21,000 nucleotides of DNA from Symbiodinium natans (taxonomy: Eukaryota; Sar; Dinophyceae; Suessiales; Symbiodiniaceae): contig CAJNDS010000890.1 of NCBI GenBank assembly GCA_905221605.1, positions 64,001 to 85,000 of the forward strand, written 5' to 3'. Under the pieces are notes generated by a model. The model worked only from the letters and a program-made list of their open reading frames with translations, was not told the origin of the DNA and did not search any database. The number at the start of each line of letters is the position of its first letter. Position 1 is the first letter of the stretch. Of this stretch, positions 14,903 through 21,000 are shown in pieces. The position numbers and the translations under genes were made by a program.

Positions 14903-14961
14903 CCTAAACCCTAAACCCTAAACCCTGGACCCTAAACCCTAAATCCTAAACCCTAAACCCA
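14903..14961 (-). repeat. CCCTAAA tract inserted into a duplicated block
   Basis: Eight or so units between CAAATCTCCCAC and the CCACCTCCTGGTG motif. Copies I (about 4168-4195) and IV (about 15563-15592) have these motifs nearly adjacent with no heptamers. Confidence 0.93.
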
Positions 14962-15023
14962 GCGCCGACCACCTCCTGGTGACGCTCCCCGGCTTCATGT
15001 TCCACCACCCTGCTTTCCTCCAG
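14961..15023 (-). pseudogene. Exon-like EEQHQEV block, copy III
   Basis: The minus frame reads LEESRVVEHEAGERHQEVVG. The more divergent residues (R for S, G for E) suggest relaxed constraint. Confidence 0.35.
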
Positions 15024-15027
15024 AGCA

Positions 15028-15050
15028 GGGGGGGGGGGGGGGGCGGGGGG
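15028..15050. repeat. Poly-G run (16 G, C, 6 G)
   Basis: Homopolymer between the block and the next tract. Confidence 0.9.
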
Positions 15051-15055
15051 AAAGG

Positions 15056-15113
15056 CCCTAAACCCTAAACCCTAAACCCTAAACCCCAAACCCTAAACCC
15101 TAAACCCTAAACC
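15056..15113 (-). repeat. CCCTAAA tract, about 8 units
   Basis: One CCCCAAA variant. Together with the G run it replaces the 16-bp inverted-repeat sequence of copy I. Confidence 0.95.
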
Positions 15114-15178
15114 TGGAGGGGCATTTTTGAACCGTACGCCAAACCCGAACCCACTAGGCCCTACTGAGAGGTTCGTGG

Positions 15179-15390
15179 TACTTATCTAGGGGTTATATAT
15201 AGGGGGTTTTGTCTAGGGGTTATATCTAGGGGGTTACTAGGGGTCATATTTAGGGGTTATATCTAGGGGTGATATTTAGGAGTTATATTTAGGGGATATA
15301 GGGGTTTGGTAGGGGTGCATATTTAGAGGTTATATCTAGGGGTTGTATCTAGGGGTTATATATGTAGGGGATATAAGGGTTTGGTAGGGT
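15179..15390 (+). repeat. Minisatellite, 12-14 bp unit TTATATCTAGGGG
   Basis: About 14 variable units (TTATATTTAGGGG, TTGTATCTAGGGG), with a larger repeat of GGGATATAGGGGTTTGGTAGG near 15293 and 15368. Possibly derived from TTTAGGG by expansion with an inserted ATATC. Confidence 0.85.
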
Positions 15391-15433
15391 GCAGAGTTGT
15401 GAGGGTTGAGGGTCCAAAACACGTCCGAACCCC

Positions 15434-15724
15434 TCACCCCCAAACCCTAAACCGGTAAGCCGGAAGAGCCCCAAACATTAAAAACGCGCCCACATCACGT
15501 CGAGGTGCCTTTTCCCGCACACCATTCCGCACATGTGTCTTTGTAAACCCCGAAATGTTCCCCCCAAATCTCCCAAAGGCTACCACCTCATGGTTCTGCT
15601 GCTCGGCTTCGTGTTCGACCAAGCTGCTTTCCTTCAGGAAAGCACGGGGATTCAAGCCTTGTGCTTCGTGTCTAAAGATGGGCTTCGGCTGTGGGGCTGT
15701 GGGGCTGTGTGTTGAAAGCCCCAA
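15434..15724 (-). pseudogene. Partial copy IV with EEQHQEV-like frame
   Basis: An open minus frame of 96 codons. Its core AFLKESSLVEHEAEQQNHEV matches copies I and III; upstream KPIFRHEAQGLNP and downstream GGNISGFTKTHVRNGVREKA are unique. The upstream part (CCGAAGCCCATCT) also matches copy II near 11570-11586. This frame shows what the block looks like without telomere-like insertions. Function unknown. Confidence 0.4.
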
Positions 15725-16060
15725 ACCGTGAACCCTGGGTTTTTAGGGCCTCCGACTCTCAGCGCACTTCGTGAGGGTTTAGGGGGTAGGGCTTGGGGGC
15801 CATGTAGGTTTAGGGTTTAGGGTCTAGGGTTCTGTCAGAGCGTCGCAGGAATCTAGGTTTTTGGGTTTGAGGGGTTTTCCGGTTGACAGGTTGCAAACAC
15901 GTCTACCTTTGACCGAACCGTTTTAAGACCCTGCTGAAATCCCAAGCCATCAATCCCCTCTCTACCCTGAATCTCTCCTAAAAACCCCTCTATGCCGCAT
16001 ACGCCCTAAACAGCCCTACAGTAAAACAAGCCCTAAATACCTGATACCCTTCAGATCAAA
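15725..16060. other. Spacer
   Basis: A short TTTAGGG piece (15807-15835) and unique sequence; no gene seen. Confidence 0.6.
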
Positions 16061-16068
16061 ACCCATAA

Positions 16069-16284
16069 GCCATCTTCCGTGGCGAACAAGCTCTTTCCCA
16101 GAGAGGCCAAAACCCCTCGATAGTCAAAAACCACCGCCTGAAACTCTTCATGGTGACGGGGGAGTCTAAGTTCAGAGGGATAGGCGCTGAAATTTCAGCA
16201 TGGTTCTTGCACGAGGGCTTCCATAAGAATGTGCATCCCTCCACCACCCTAAGCCCGAAAGCCTCAACCATGACACCCCCCTGA
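16069..16284 (+). pseudogene. Plus-strand HEGF frame, second copy
   Basis: Open from after TAA (16066-16068) to TGA (16282-16284). It reads AIFRGEQALSQRGQNPSIV, KNHRLKLFMVTGESKFRGIG, then AEISAWFLHEGFHKNVHPST. An ATG lies at 16150-16152. KFRG.G and HEGF.K.V..ST are shared in frame with 4620-4700. A 77-codon minus ORF over the same bases is interrupted by stops in the other copy, so plus is favoured. Family not recognised. Confidence 0.35.
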
Positions 16285-16291
16285 ACCATGA

Positions 16292-16406
16292 AGCCTAAAC
16301 CCCAACCTAAACCCTCTAAACCCTCTAACCCTCCAAACCCTCTAAAACCTCTAAACCCTCTAAACTTAACCCTAAACCCTAAATCCTAAACCCTAAACCC
16401 TAAACC
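16292..16406 (-). repeat. CCCTCTAAA 9-mer and CCCTAAA tract
   Basis: The left part is built of CCCTCTAAA units, the right part of CCCTAAA. The 9-mer is a two-base expansion of the heptamer. Confidence 0.9.
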
Positions 16407-16504
16407 CCCCCTCCCCCCTCCTTTCCCAGCGTGTCCTCCAAGCTCTGGCGGCGCGAATCCGACACCTGACAGCTCCCCAAGCCCCAAGCTAGGGGCCTCT
16501 TGAA

Positions 16505-16680
16505 GGGTTTAGGGTTTAGGGCCGTTTCGGGTTCAGGGTTCAGGGTTCAGGGTTCAGGGTTCAGGGTTCAGGGTTTAGGGTTTAGGGTTTAGGGTTTAGG
16601 GTTTAGGGTTTAGGGTTTAGGGTTTAGGGTTTAGGGTTTAGGGTTTAGGGTTTAGGGTTTAGGGGGTAGGGGGTAGGGGG
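16505..16680 (+). repeat. Telomere-like tract with TTCAGGG block
   Basis: About six consecutive TTCAGGG units (about 16531-16572) followed by about 13 TTTAGGG and then GGGGGTA units. The sharp change of type shows block-wise amplification. Confidence 0.97.
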
Positions 16681-16689
16681 CGGGTGGGT

Positions 16690-17070
16690 GAGGTTTAGAG
16701 GGTTTGGGTTTGGGGCGGAATAAGGCCGAGATGAGACGAGTGCTGGAGTTGTGCTTTTAGCTAAACCCATCGCAGACACTTGCTTGACAAAGGGCATGCA
16801 CGGAAGGTCCGACGGAACGACTCTGAAGGCCGCTGCGCTCTTCCACCATGACCCGCTGCTCACGTTGGTCATGCTTTCACCCCCACCCCTAAACCTGAAC
16901 CCTTCATCGCATGTCGCCGCTGGCTTGGGCTTGTTTGGTCTCTGGTGGAAGACACCTCCTGAACCTTAATACTGTCGTACATTATTGTAACATTACAACA
17001 TCCATTATTCTCTATACAATATTCTGGTGTCAGAAAAAGGTTGCTAGAATGCTGTAGAATTAGAATACGC
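16690..17070. other. Unique spacer
   Basis: ORFs of 72-75 codons on both strands (16645-16969) have no support. 16985-17060 is AT-rich, with a TTGTAACATTACAA palindrome (about 16985-16998). Confidence 0.5.
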
Positions 17071-17075
17071 TTATA

Positions 17076-17107
17076 ACCCTAAACCCTCAACCCTAAACCC
17101 TAAACCC
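17076..17107 (-). repeat. Short CCCTAAA tract
   Basis: Four units. With 17181-17278 it frames 73 bp of GC-rich unique DNA whose minus frame (RLAADLQGEAARQTRSLTR) looks exon-like but has no second copy. Confidence 0.9.
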
Positions 17108-17180
17108 GGGTCAACGACCGGGTCTGCCTCGCTGCTTCGCCCTGGAGATCCGCGGCTAACCTGGCTCCAGCGGCTCTTCG

Positions 17181-17278
17181 AGGGTTTAGGGTTTAGGGTT
17201 TAGGGTTTGGGGTTTAGGGTTTAGGTTTAGGGTTTAGGGTTTAGAGTTTAGAGTTTAGGGTTCAGGGTTCAGGGTTTA
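17181..17278 (+). repeat. TTTAGGG tract with variants
   Basis: About 13 units, including TTTGGGG, TTTAGAG and TTCAGGG. Confidence 0.93.
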
Positions 17279-17314
17279 GAATTGAAGGCTTCCTCTATGT
17301 AATTGCAGGGACCT

Positions 17315-17332
17315 TATAGTAAGGTTACTATA
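17315..17332. repeat. Perfect 18-bp palindrome
   Basis: TATAGTAAGGTTACTATA with a two-base centre; a small hairpin or a dimer-binding site. Confidence 0.8.
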
Positions 17333-17333
17333 G

Positions 17334-17576
17334 CACCCTGATAGGGACACCGTGCTTTTTTGGAAGGATGGGGAGTTCACGTTTGGCATTTCAAAGGCAG
17401 CAGCAGGAGGCGTGTGACACTCTGAGAGAGGACAGTACACCACCATAAACGCCGGAGGCAATCGTGGCGGTGGGTGCCAGTCTGTGCTCCAGGTCAGGGG
17501 AGACATAGACTTCCTCTCGGGCGGAGGCATCGTTCTTGATGAGTGCAAAATATCTACGGGCTCAAGCTGCAGCTGA
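17334..17576 (+). pseudogene. Gly-rich open frame broken by one TGA
   Basis: From after TAG (17331-17333) the frame reads DTVLFWKDGEFTFGISKAAA, GGV, TGA (17415-17417), then HSERGQYTTINAGGNRGGG, VLQVRGDIDFLSGGGIVLDE, CKISTGSSCS and TGA. The GGGIVLDECKIS pattern recalls parallel beta-helix repeats, a resemblance only. A 101-codon minus ORF covers the same bases and could equally be chosen. Isolated, no second copy. Confidence 0.2.
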
Positions 17577-17768
17577 AGCAAGAACGGTTGCTTAGGCCGC
17601 CCTATGCCTACTCAATGGGCATGCCGGAATTCTCCGAATCTTTACACAGCAGTCGTGAGGGAAAATGTTGGTTATCTTCCTGCTCTAAACATTGGCACAA
17701 CAGCCAGCTTGCTCTGACTGGCCTGCGCGTGGGGACCCGGGCGCGGTGTCATCACCTCAGGGATGCTT

Positions 17769-17895
17769 GTGCCCTAAACCCTAAACCCTAAACCCTAAAC
17801 CCTAAACCCTAAACCCCGCACCCTAAACCCTACACCCTGAACCCTAAACCCCAAGGGTTTACACCCTACACCCTAAACCCTGAACCCTAAACCCC
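17769..17895 (-). repeat. CCCTAAA tract with CCCTACA/CCCTGAA
   Basis: About 17 units; six perfect units, then mixed variants in which a 40-bp stretch containing CCCTACACCCT is repeated (about 17818 and 17861). Confidence 0.94.
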
Positions 17896-18024
17896 GATGG
17901 CTTCGGGCACCCAGCAGCCTCCGCGAAAAGTCTGGGGGCCCCTGGAAACTTCATGGCACGTTGCCTTTCTCTCCCCGGACTAAAGACAGCGTGTGGCAGA
18001 GCGCAAAACATTATCTATATATAC

Positions 18025-18123
18025 GAATAGATATAGATATAGATATAGATATGGATATAGATATAGATGTAGATATAGATATAGCTATAGATATAGATAT
18101 AGATATAGACATAGATATAGATT
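18025..18123 (+). repeat. (ATAGAT)n microsatellite
   Basis: About 16 units of the hexamer with single-base variants (GGATAT, TGTAGA, GCTATA). Confidence 0.95.
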
Positions 18124-18186
18124 GACAAGTATATACATATAACCCATGAAAAATATGTATGTGACATATTTAGTCACTTCTTTACA

Positions 18187-18254
18187 TTATGGTCACTTTC
18201 TGGGGCCTGTTACTAGGCAGCCCCAAAATTTCAGCGTACCCAAAGGGACCATAA
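18187..18254. mobile_element. 68-bp palindromic element
   Basis: TTATGGTCACTTT (18187-18199) pairs with AAAGGGACCATAA (18242-18254), and inside CTGGGGC pairs with GCCCCA. Looks like a minimal MITE in the AT-rich island. Confidence 0.5.
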
Positions 18255-18287
18255 TTATGAGTGCTGGCCACAACCATCTGTGTGTAC

Positions 18288-18343
18288 ACGCACACACACA
18301 CACACATATATATATATATGTAATATATATATATATATATATG
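18288..18343 (+). repeat. (CA)n(TA)n compound microsatellite
   Basis: Nine or so CA then TA runs broken by one GTAA. Confidence 0.95.
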
Positions 18344-18491
18344 TAGTTTTTTACTTCTTTATATACTCACACAAGCAGCACTTGATGTATACACAGACCC
18401 TGCTTCCATTTGCGCCCCCACCCATCTACTTCTCTAAGGCTGGGAATTGAGGTGTTTGGATTCAGCTTTGGGATTTGGGGTTGAAAGTTTG

Positions 18492-18540
18492 ATCAGGGTT
18501 TGGGGTTTAGGGTTTAGGGTTTAGGGTTTAGGGTTTAGAG
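18492..18540 (+). repeat. TTTAGGG tract, about 6 units
   Basis: Starts with one TTTGGGG unit. Confidence 0.93.
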
Positions 18541-18705
18541 GGAATCGAGTAGTCATACAGGAACGGAAGACCTAGTAGTATCTCACTGGGCCCTATTTTC
18601 GTAGGCCCAAAACCCCTCTTCAGCCCTATAACCCCCATAACCCTCATAAACCCACTTTAAGCCCCCAAGGCCCACCACAAAGCCTCACAACCCCAAAAGC
18701 CCTCA

Positions 18706-18777
18706 AACCCTAAACCCTAAACCCTAAACCCGAAACCCGAAACCCGAAACCCGAAACCCTAAACCCGAAACCCTAAA
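18706..18777 (-). repeat. CCCTAAA tract with a CCCGAAA block
   Basis: Four to five adjacent CCCGAAA units in the middle of CCCTAAA units. Confidence 0.95.
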
Positions 18778-18780
18778 CAG

Positions 18781-18927
18781 ACCCCTGAGCCCCTCACCCG
18801 ACCCCAGCTGTCGCGGGCTGGGCTTGCGGGAACGAGTGGCCGCGAGGCGCCCGACTGCCGGCTCATGGTCTGGCAGGCCGAGAAGGGGCGTAGGAAGAAG
18901 CTCCAGGGATGTTTGAAGGGGTTTTGA
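18781..18927 (+). pseudogene. Isolated exon-like frame (GC-rich)
   Basis: After a C-rich stretch ending in CCCCAG (18807) the frame reads LSRAGLAGTSGREAPDCRLM, VWQAEKGRRKKLQGC, LKGF and TGA (18925-18927). Both a 3' splice site and a basic C-terminus are plausible, but there is no second copy or motif. Confidence 0.2.
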
Positions 18928-18961
18928 GGGTTTGAGGGTTTAGGGTTTAGGGTTTAGGGTT
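18921..18961 (+). repeat. TTTGAGGG/TTTAGGG tract
   Basis: About five units, the first two in the TTTGAGGG form. Confidence 0.88.
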
Positions 18962-19061
18962 GGGCGTAAAATTTAAGGTTTAGGCTGGCAAGGCTTTGAG
19001 GGGGGCTCATAGGGCTTGGTTTGGTCTTTTCATGAGTTTTTTCTCCCTGAAGGAGAACAGA

Positions 19062-19123
19062 CCCTGAACCCTAAACCCTCAACCCTCAACCCTCAACCCT
19101 AAACCCTAAACCCTAAACCCTAG
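19062..19123 (-). repeat. CCCTCAA/CCCTAAA tract
   Basis: Three CCCTCAA units followed by CCCTAAA units. The next bases, GACAG then GGTATTCTCG, open a short frame VFSKRARILDEYRALV ending at TAG (19177-19179), which might be a terminal exon. Confidence 0.92.
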
Positions 19124-19250
19124 ACAGGGTATTCTCGAAGCGTGCTCGCATTTTGGACGAATATCGCGCTCTCGTCTAGGCACGGGCGCGGCCGCACGCG
19201 CCACCGTCGAAACTGTTTAGGGTTTACGGTTTAGGGTTTTTACCTTCTGG

Positions 19251-19430
19251 GCTCGCGAAATGCAAAACTCAGCGCTCGTGGACATGGTTCGGCAAATGTG
19301 AAACTTTCGTCAATGTGGGATGCCTGGCTTCGCGGAATGCCAAACTGTCGTCGCTTGCGGACGTCTGGATTCATGACATGAGAAACAGTCGTGGCTTTGG
19401 GATGTCCGGGTTTGCGATATGCGACACGAG
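19251..19430 (+). repeat. 41-bp diverged tandem repeat, 4.5 units
   Basis: Units at 19251, 19288, 19328, 19369 and 19410 (37, 40, 41, 41 and about 20 bp). Each has the pattern TTCGCGAAATG, AAACTGTCGT, GGACGTCTGG with many substitutions. The period is not a multiple of three, so it is not a protein repeat. Confidence 0.85.
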
Positions 19431-19451
19431 CTACGCTAATTCCGAAAAATC

Positions 19452-19497
19452 ACCCTAAACCCTAAACCCTAAACCCCAAACCCTAAACCCAAATCCC
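19452..19497 (-). repeat. CCCTAAA tract, about 6 units
   Basis: Directly follows the 41-bp repeat. Confidence 0.93.
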
Positions 19498-19499
19498 GA

Positions 19500-19870
19500 A
19501 TTAACAAGAATGAGGAAATAGACAACATATCAGTTCACGAGGGAGGCCGGCAAGACAACAGTTGTCAACGCTGGGCCAGGCTTGGGTGCCCTGAACAATT
19601 GAATTTCTGTGGCTTCATAAGGATTTTAGAGGGGATTAATGGTAAGAACAAATGCAAAACGTGATCACACCTACTCCTGAAGAGAGTTAAGGCTTGATCA
19701 TAACAAAAAAACACAAATCTCGAAAATGAAACTTCGGGGGGGTAGGAGGGCGGGGGGTGCGAACAGTATTTCAACTACGGACGTAAAGCTCATTTCTGTT
19801 CGTTGATTTAAGCGGGACCCTGATTTAGAGAACGTCCCCGATGCAGCCACCCCCCCCCTCCTCTCCCAGC
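19500..19870. other. Unique spacer
   Basis: One unsupported 69-codon minus ORF (19565-19774); otherwise nothing seen. Confidence 0.5.
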
Positions 19871-19964
19871 TCAGAATGCCGAGAGGGTTGCCTCATACTG
19901 ATTCTTCAGGTCGCTGACGCGCCTAAGGTCGCGAAAAACAAGACGTGGCTGGAGGCCACCCACA
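19871..19964 (-). pseudogene. Exon-like terminal frame next to a MITE
   Basis: The minus strand reads GGLQPRLVFRDLRRVSDLKN then QYEATLSAF and TGA (19873-19871). It has a helical heptad-like look (L, V, L, Y, L spacing). Upstream it is cut by the element at 19965-20056. No second copy. Confidence 0.25.
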
Positions 19965-20056
19965 TGGGGGGTTCCGAAATAAGGGGTACCTTATTGGGGT
20001 CGTTATTATAAATGAGGGAATGTTACTATTTGGGGATCTGTGTTAGGAAACCCCCA
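19965..20056. mobile_element. 92-bp MITE-like element, family A copy 2
   Basis: Ends TGGGGGGTTCC and GGAAACCCCCA pair 10 of 11. GGTTCCGAAATAAGGGG and CTTATTGGGG follow the pattern of 633-722. Confidence 0.5.
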
Positions 20057-20187
20057 CAATCAAAGAAACCTTTGCAAACTTACAAGTACTGCTTCCCGAA
20101 TTGGTACGAGATAAACAACATGGTAGCAGTCGTGCTGACCGCCATCAATAGCATGCCGGCGAGTTCTCTGCAAGCTCCTAGCCCCTA

Positions 20188-20300
20188 CTGAACCCTGAAC
20201 CCTGAACCCTGACACCTGAACCCTGAACCCTGAACCCTGAACCCTGAACCCTGAACCCTGACCCTAAACCCTAAACCCTCAACCCTAAACCCTAAACCCT
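20188..20300 (-). repeat. CCCTGAA block then CCCTAAA
   Basis: About ten CCCTGAA units (the same variant as TTCAGGG at 16531-16572, seen from the other strand), then CCCTAAA units. Confidence 0.97.
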
Positions 20301-20301
20301 G

Positions 20302-20403
20302 CTGAGTTTTTTTGAGGAGAGGGAGCATCGAGTTACTGGCCCGGAGGCAACTCTTGCAGACCACCTGGGTTGCCGCTGGACCTGTCCACAGCTACTATGT
20401 TAA
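20302..20403 (+). pseudogene. Isolated exon-like frame
   Basis: The plus frame reads LSFFEEREHRVTGPEATLAD then HLGCRWTCPQLLC and TAA. Composition is protein-like; nothing else supports it. Confidence 0.15.
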
Positions 20404-20439
20404 GGTGCGACGAGGGGGGAGTCGGGGACGGTTTCGGTC

Positions 20440-20567
20440 TAGGGTTTAGGGCTTAGGGGTTAGGGTTTAGGGTTTAGGGTTTAGGGTTTAGGGTTTAGGG
20501 TTTAGGGTTTAGGGTTTAGGGTTTAGGGTTTAGGGTTTAGGGTTTAGGGTTTAGGGTTTAGTCTAGG
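20440..20567 (+). repeat. TTTAGGG tract, about 18 units
   Basis: Very uniform after a variable start (GCTTAGGGG). Confidence 0.97.
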
Positions 20568-20579
20568 GCTGGACTTCAT

Positions 20580-20637
20580 GACTTTGGGGGAGTGGCGTGC
20601 TCTAGTGTATACCCCAAAAGTCTGAGGCACCACTCCC
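20580..20637. repeat. Two interleaved inverted repeats
   Basis: GACTTTGGGG (20580-20589) pairs with CCCCAAAAGTC (20612-20622), and GGGAGTGG (20588-20595) with CCACTCCC (20630-20637). The pairs cross, as in a pseudoknot. Confidence 0.5.
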
Positions 20638-20838
20638 AATCCCTCGGAAGCACTGGTGAGTTTTCATCACTTTACGAGAAGCCGCTTGGGCCGAACTCAG
20701 AAGAGACGTTTAGGCTTTAGGGTTTAGGGTTTCTGATTCTTGTTGGCGAACCTCCCAAGCAAGGAGCCGAAACCCCAAAACCCTCCCCTTGACACTAGAG
20801 GAGAATCCCGAACAAACCGGTCTTCAGTTGGCTTGGGG

Positions 20839-20945
20839 TTCTTTGGTTTGGGGTTTGGGGTTTGGGGTTTGGGGTTTCGAGGCTTTGGTTCCTTTGCTTT
20901 GGGGTTTGCGGTTGAGGGTTCCTTGGTTTGGGGATTAGGTGTCAC
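20839..20945 (+). repeat. TTTGGGG tract and degenerate relatives
   Basis: Five TTTGGGG units (about 20843-20877), then scattered copies. ORFs on both strands (NPKP or GLGF repeats) are translations of this repeat. Confidence 0.9.
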
Positions 20946-21000
20946 GAGGTTGGGGGGGGGGTTTTAGATTTTGCATGGGGTTCGCAGACTCCCGAAACGG

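Noticed and set aside
19251-19430. CRISPR-like array
   Set aside because: Units are contiguous and diverged, without constant repeats and unique spacers, in eukaryotic-type DNA.
20724-20967. NPKP-repeat and GLGF-repeat ORFs
   Set aside because: Direct translations of CCCAAA/TTTGGGG repeats with no stop because T became G or C; no other protein-like feature.

Overview
The window is eukaryotic nuclear DNA that is very repeat-rich and gene-poor. About forty tracts of the heptamer TTTAGGG/CCCTAAA, from 15 to about 140 bp, lie in both orientations from end to end, by eye about a tenth of the bases. No long ORF exists, there is no bacterial gene layout, and I see no rRNA, tRNA or CRISPR array. TTTAGGG is the telomere repeat of plants, many green algae, apicomplexans, dinoflagellates and some other protists, and interspersed telomere-like heptamers are known from the repeat-rich segments of Eimeria chromosomes. 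The Eimeria-type CAG repeats are not seen here, so I leave the organism open: a protist or alga with TTTAGGG telomeres, in a subtelomeric or repeat-rich internal region. No chromosome end lies inside the window.

Under the repeats is a segmental duplication. Copy I (about 1300-4730), copy II (about 9418-11720) and copy III (about 12945-15025), plus a partial copy IV (15434-16284), share short blocks in the same order and orientation. Most blocks keep one minus-strand reading frame open, with substitutions that are partly synonymous and indels in threes. They look like exons of one multi-exon, acidic, low-complexity protein of unknown function. In minus-strand order: an EEQHQEV block, a long Glu-rich block, a short basic block, a VGED block, an MRKVTQ block and an ARDIREI block. 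One further shared frame runs on the plus strand (4416-4733, 11595-11705, 16069-16284). Many copies carry stops and may be decayed.

Between the duplicated blocks are inserted (a) telomere-like tracts and (b) at least a dozen short palindromic MITE-like elements of 65-145 bp. Since the paralogues supply empty sites, some insertions can be seen directly. The clearest is a 112-bp element present twice (10412-10523, 13685-13796), flanked by TGAT and TATC duplications and inserted each time in the same orientation and phase into the minus-strand frame.

6313-9040 is a tandem array of about 400-bp units in two alternating types, giving a higher-order period of about 800 bp; a single related copy opens the window (1-452). 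Its minus strand also carries two conserved exon-like frames. The right third (about 16300-21000) is mostly unique spacer with telomere-like tracts, some homogenised to variants (TTCAGGG, TTTCGGG, TTTGGGG), a 41-bp minisatellite, an AT-rich microsatellite island and a few isolated exon-like frames. All coding calls rest on reading-frame conservation judged by eye; none matches a family I can name with confidence.
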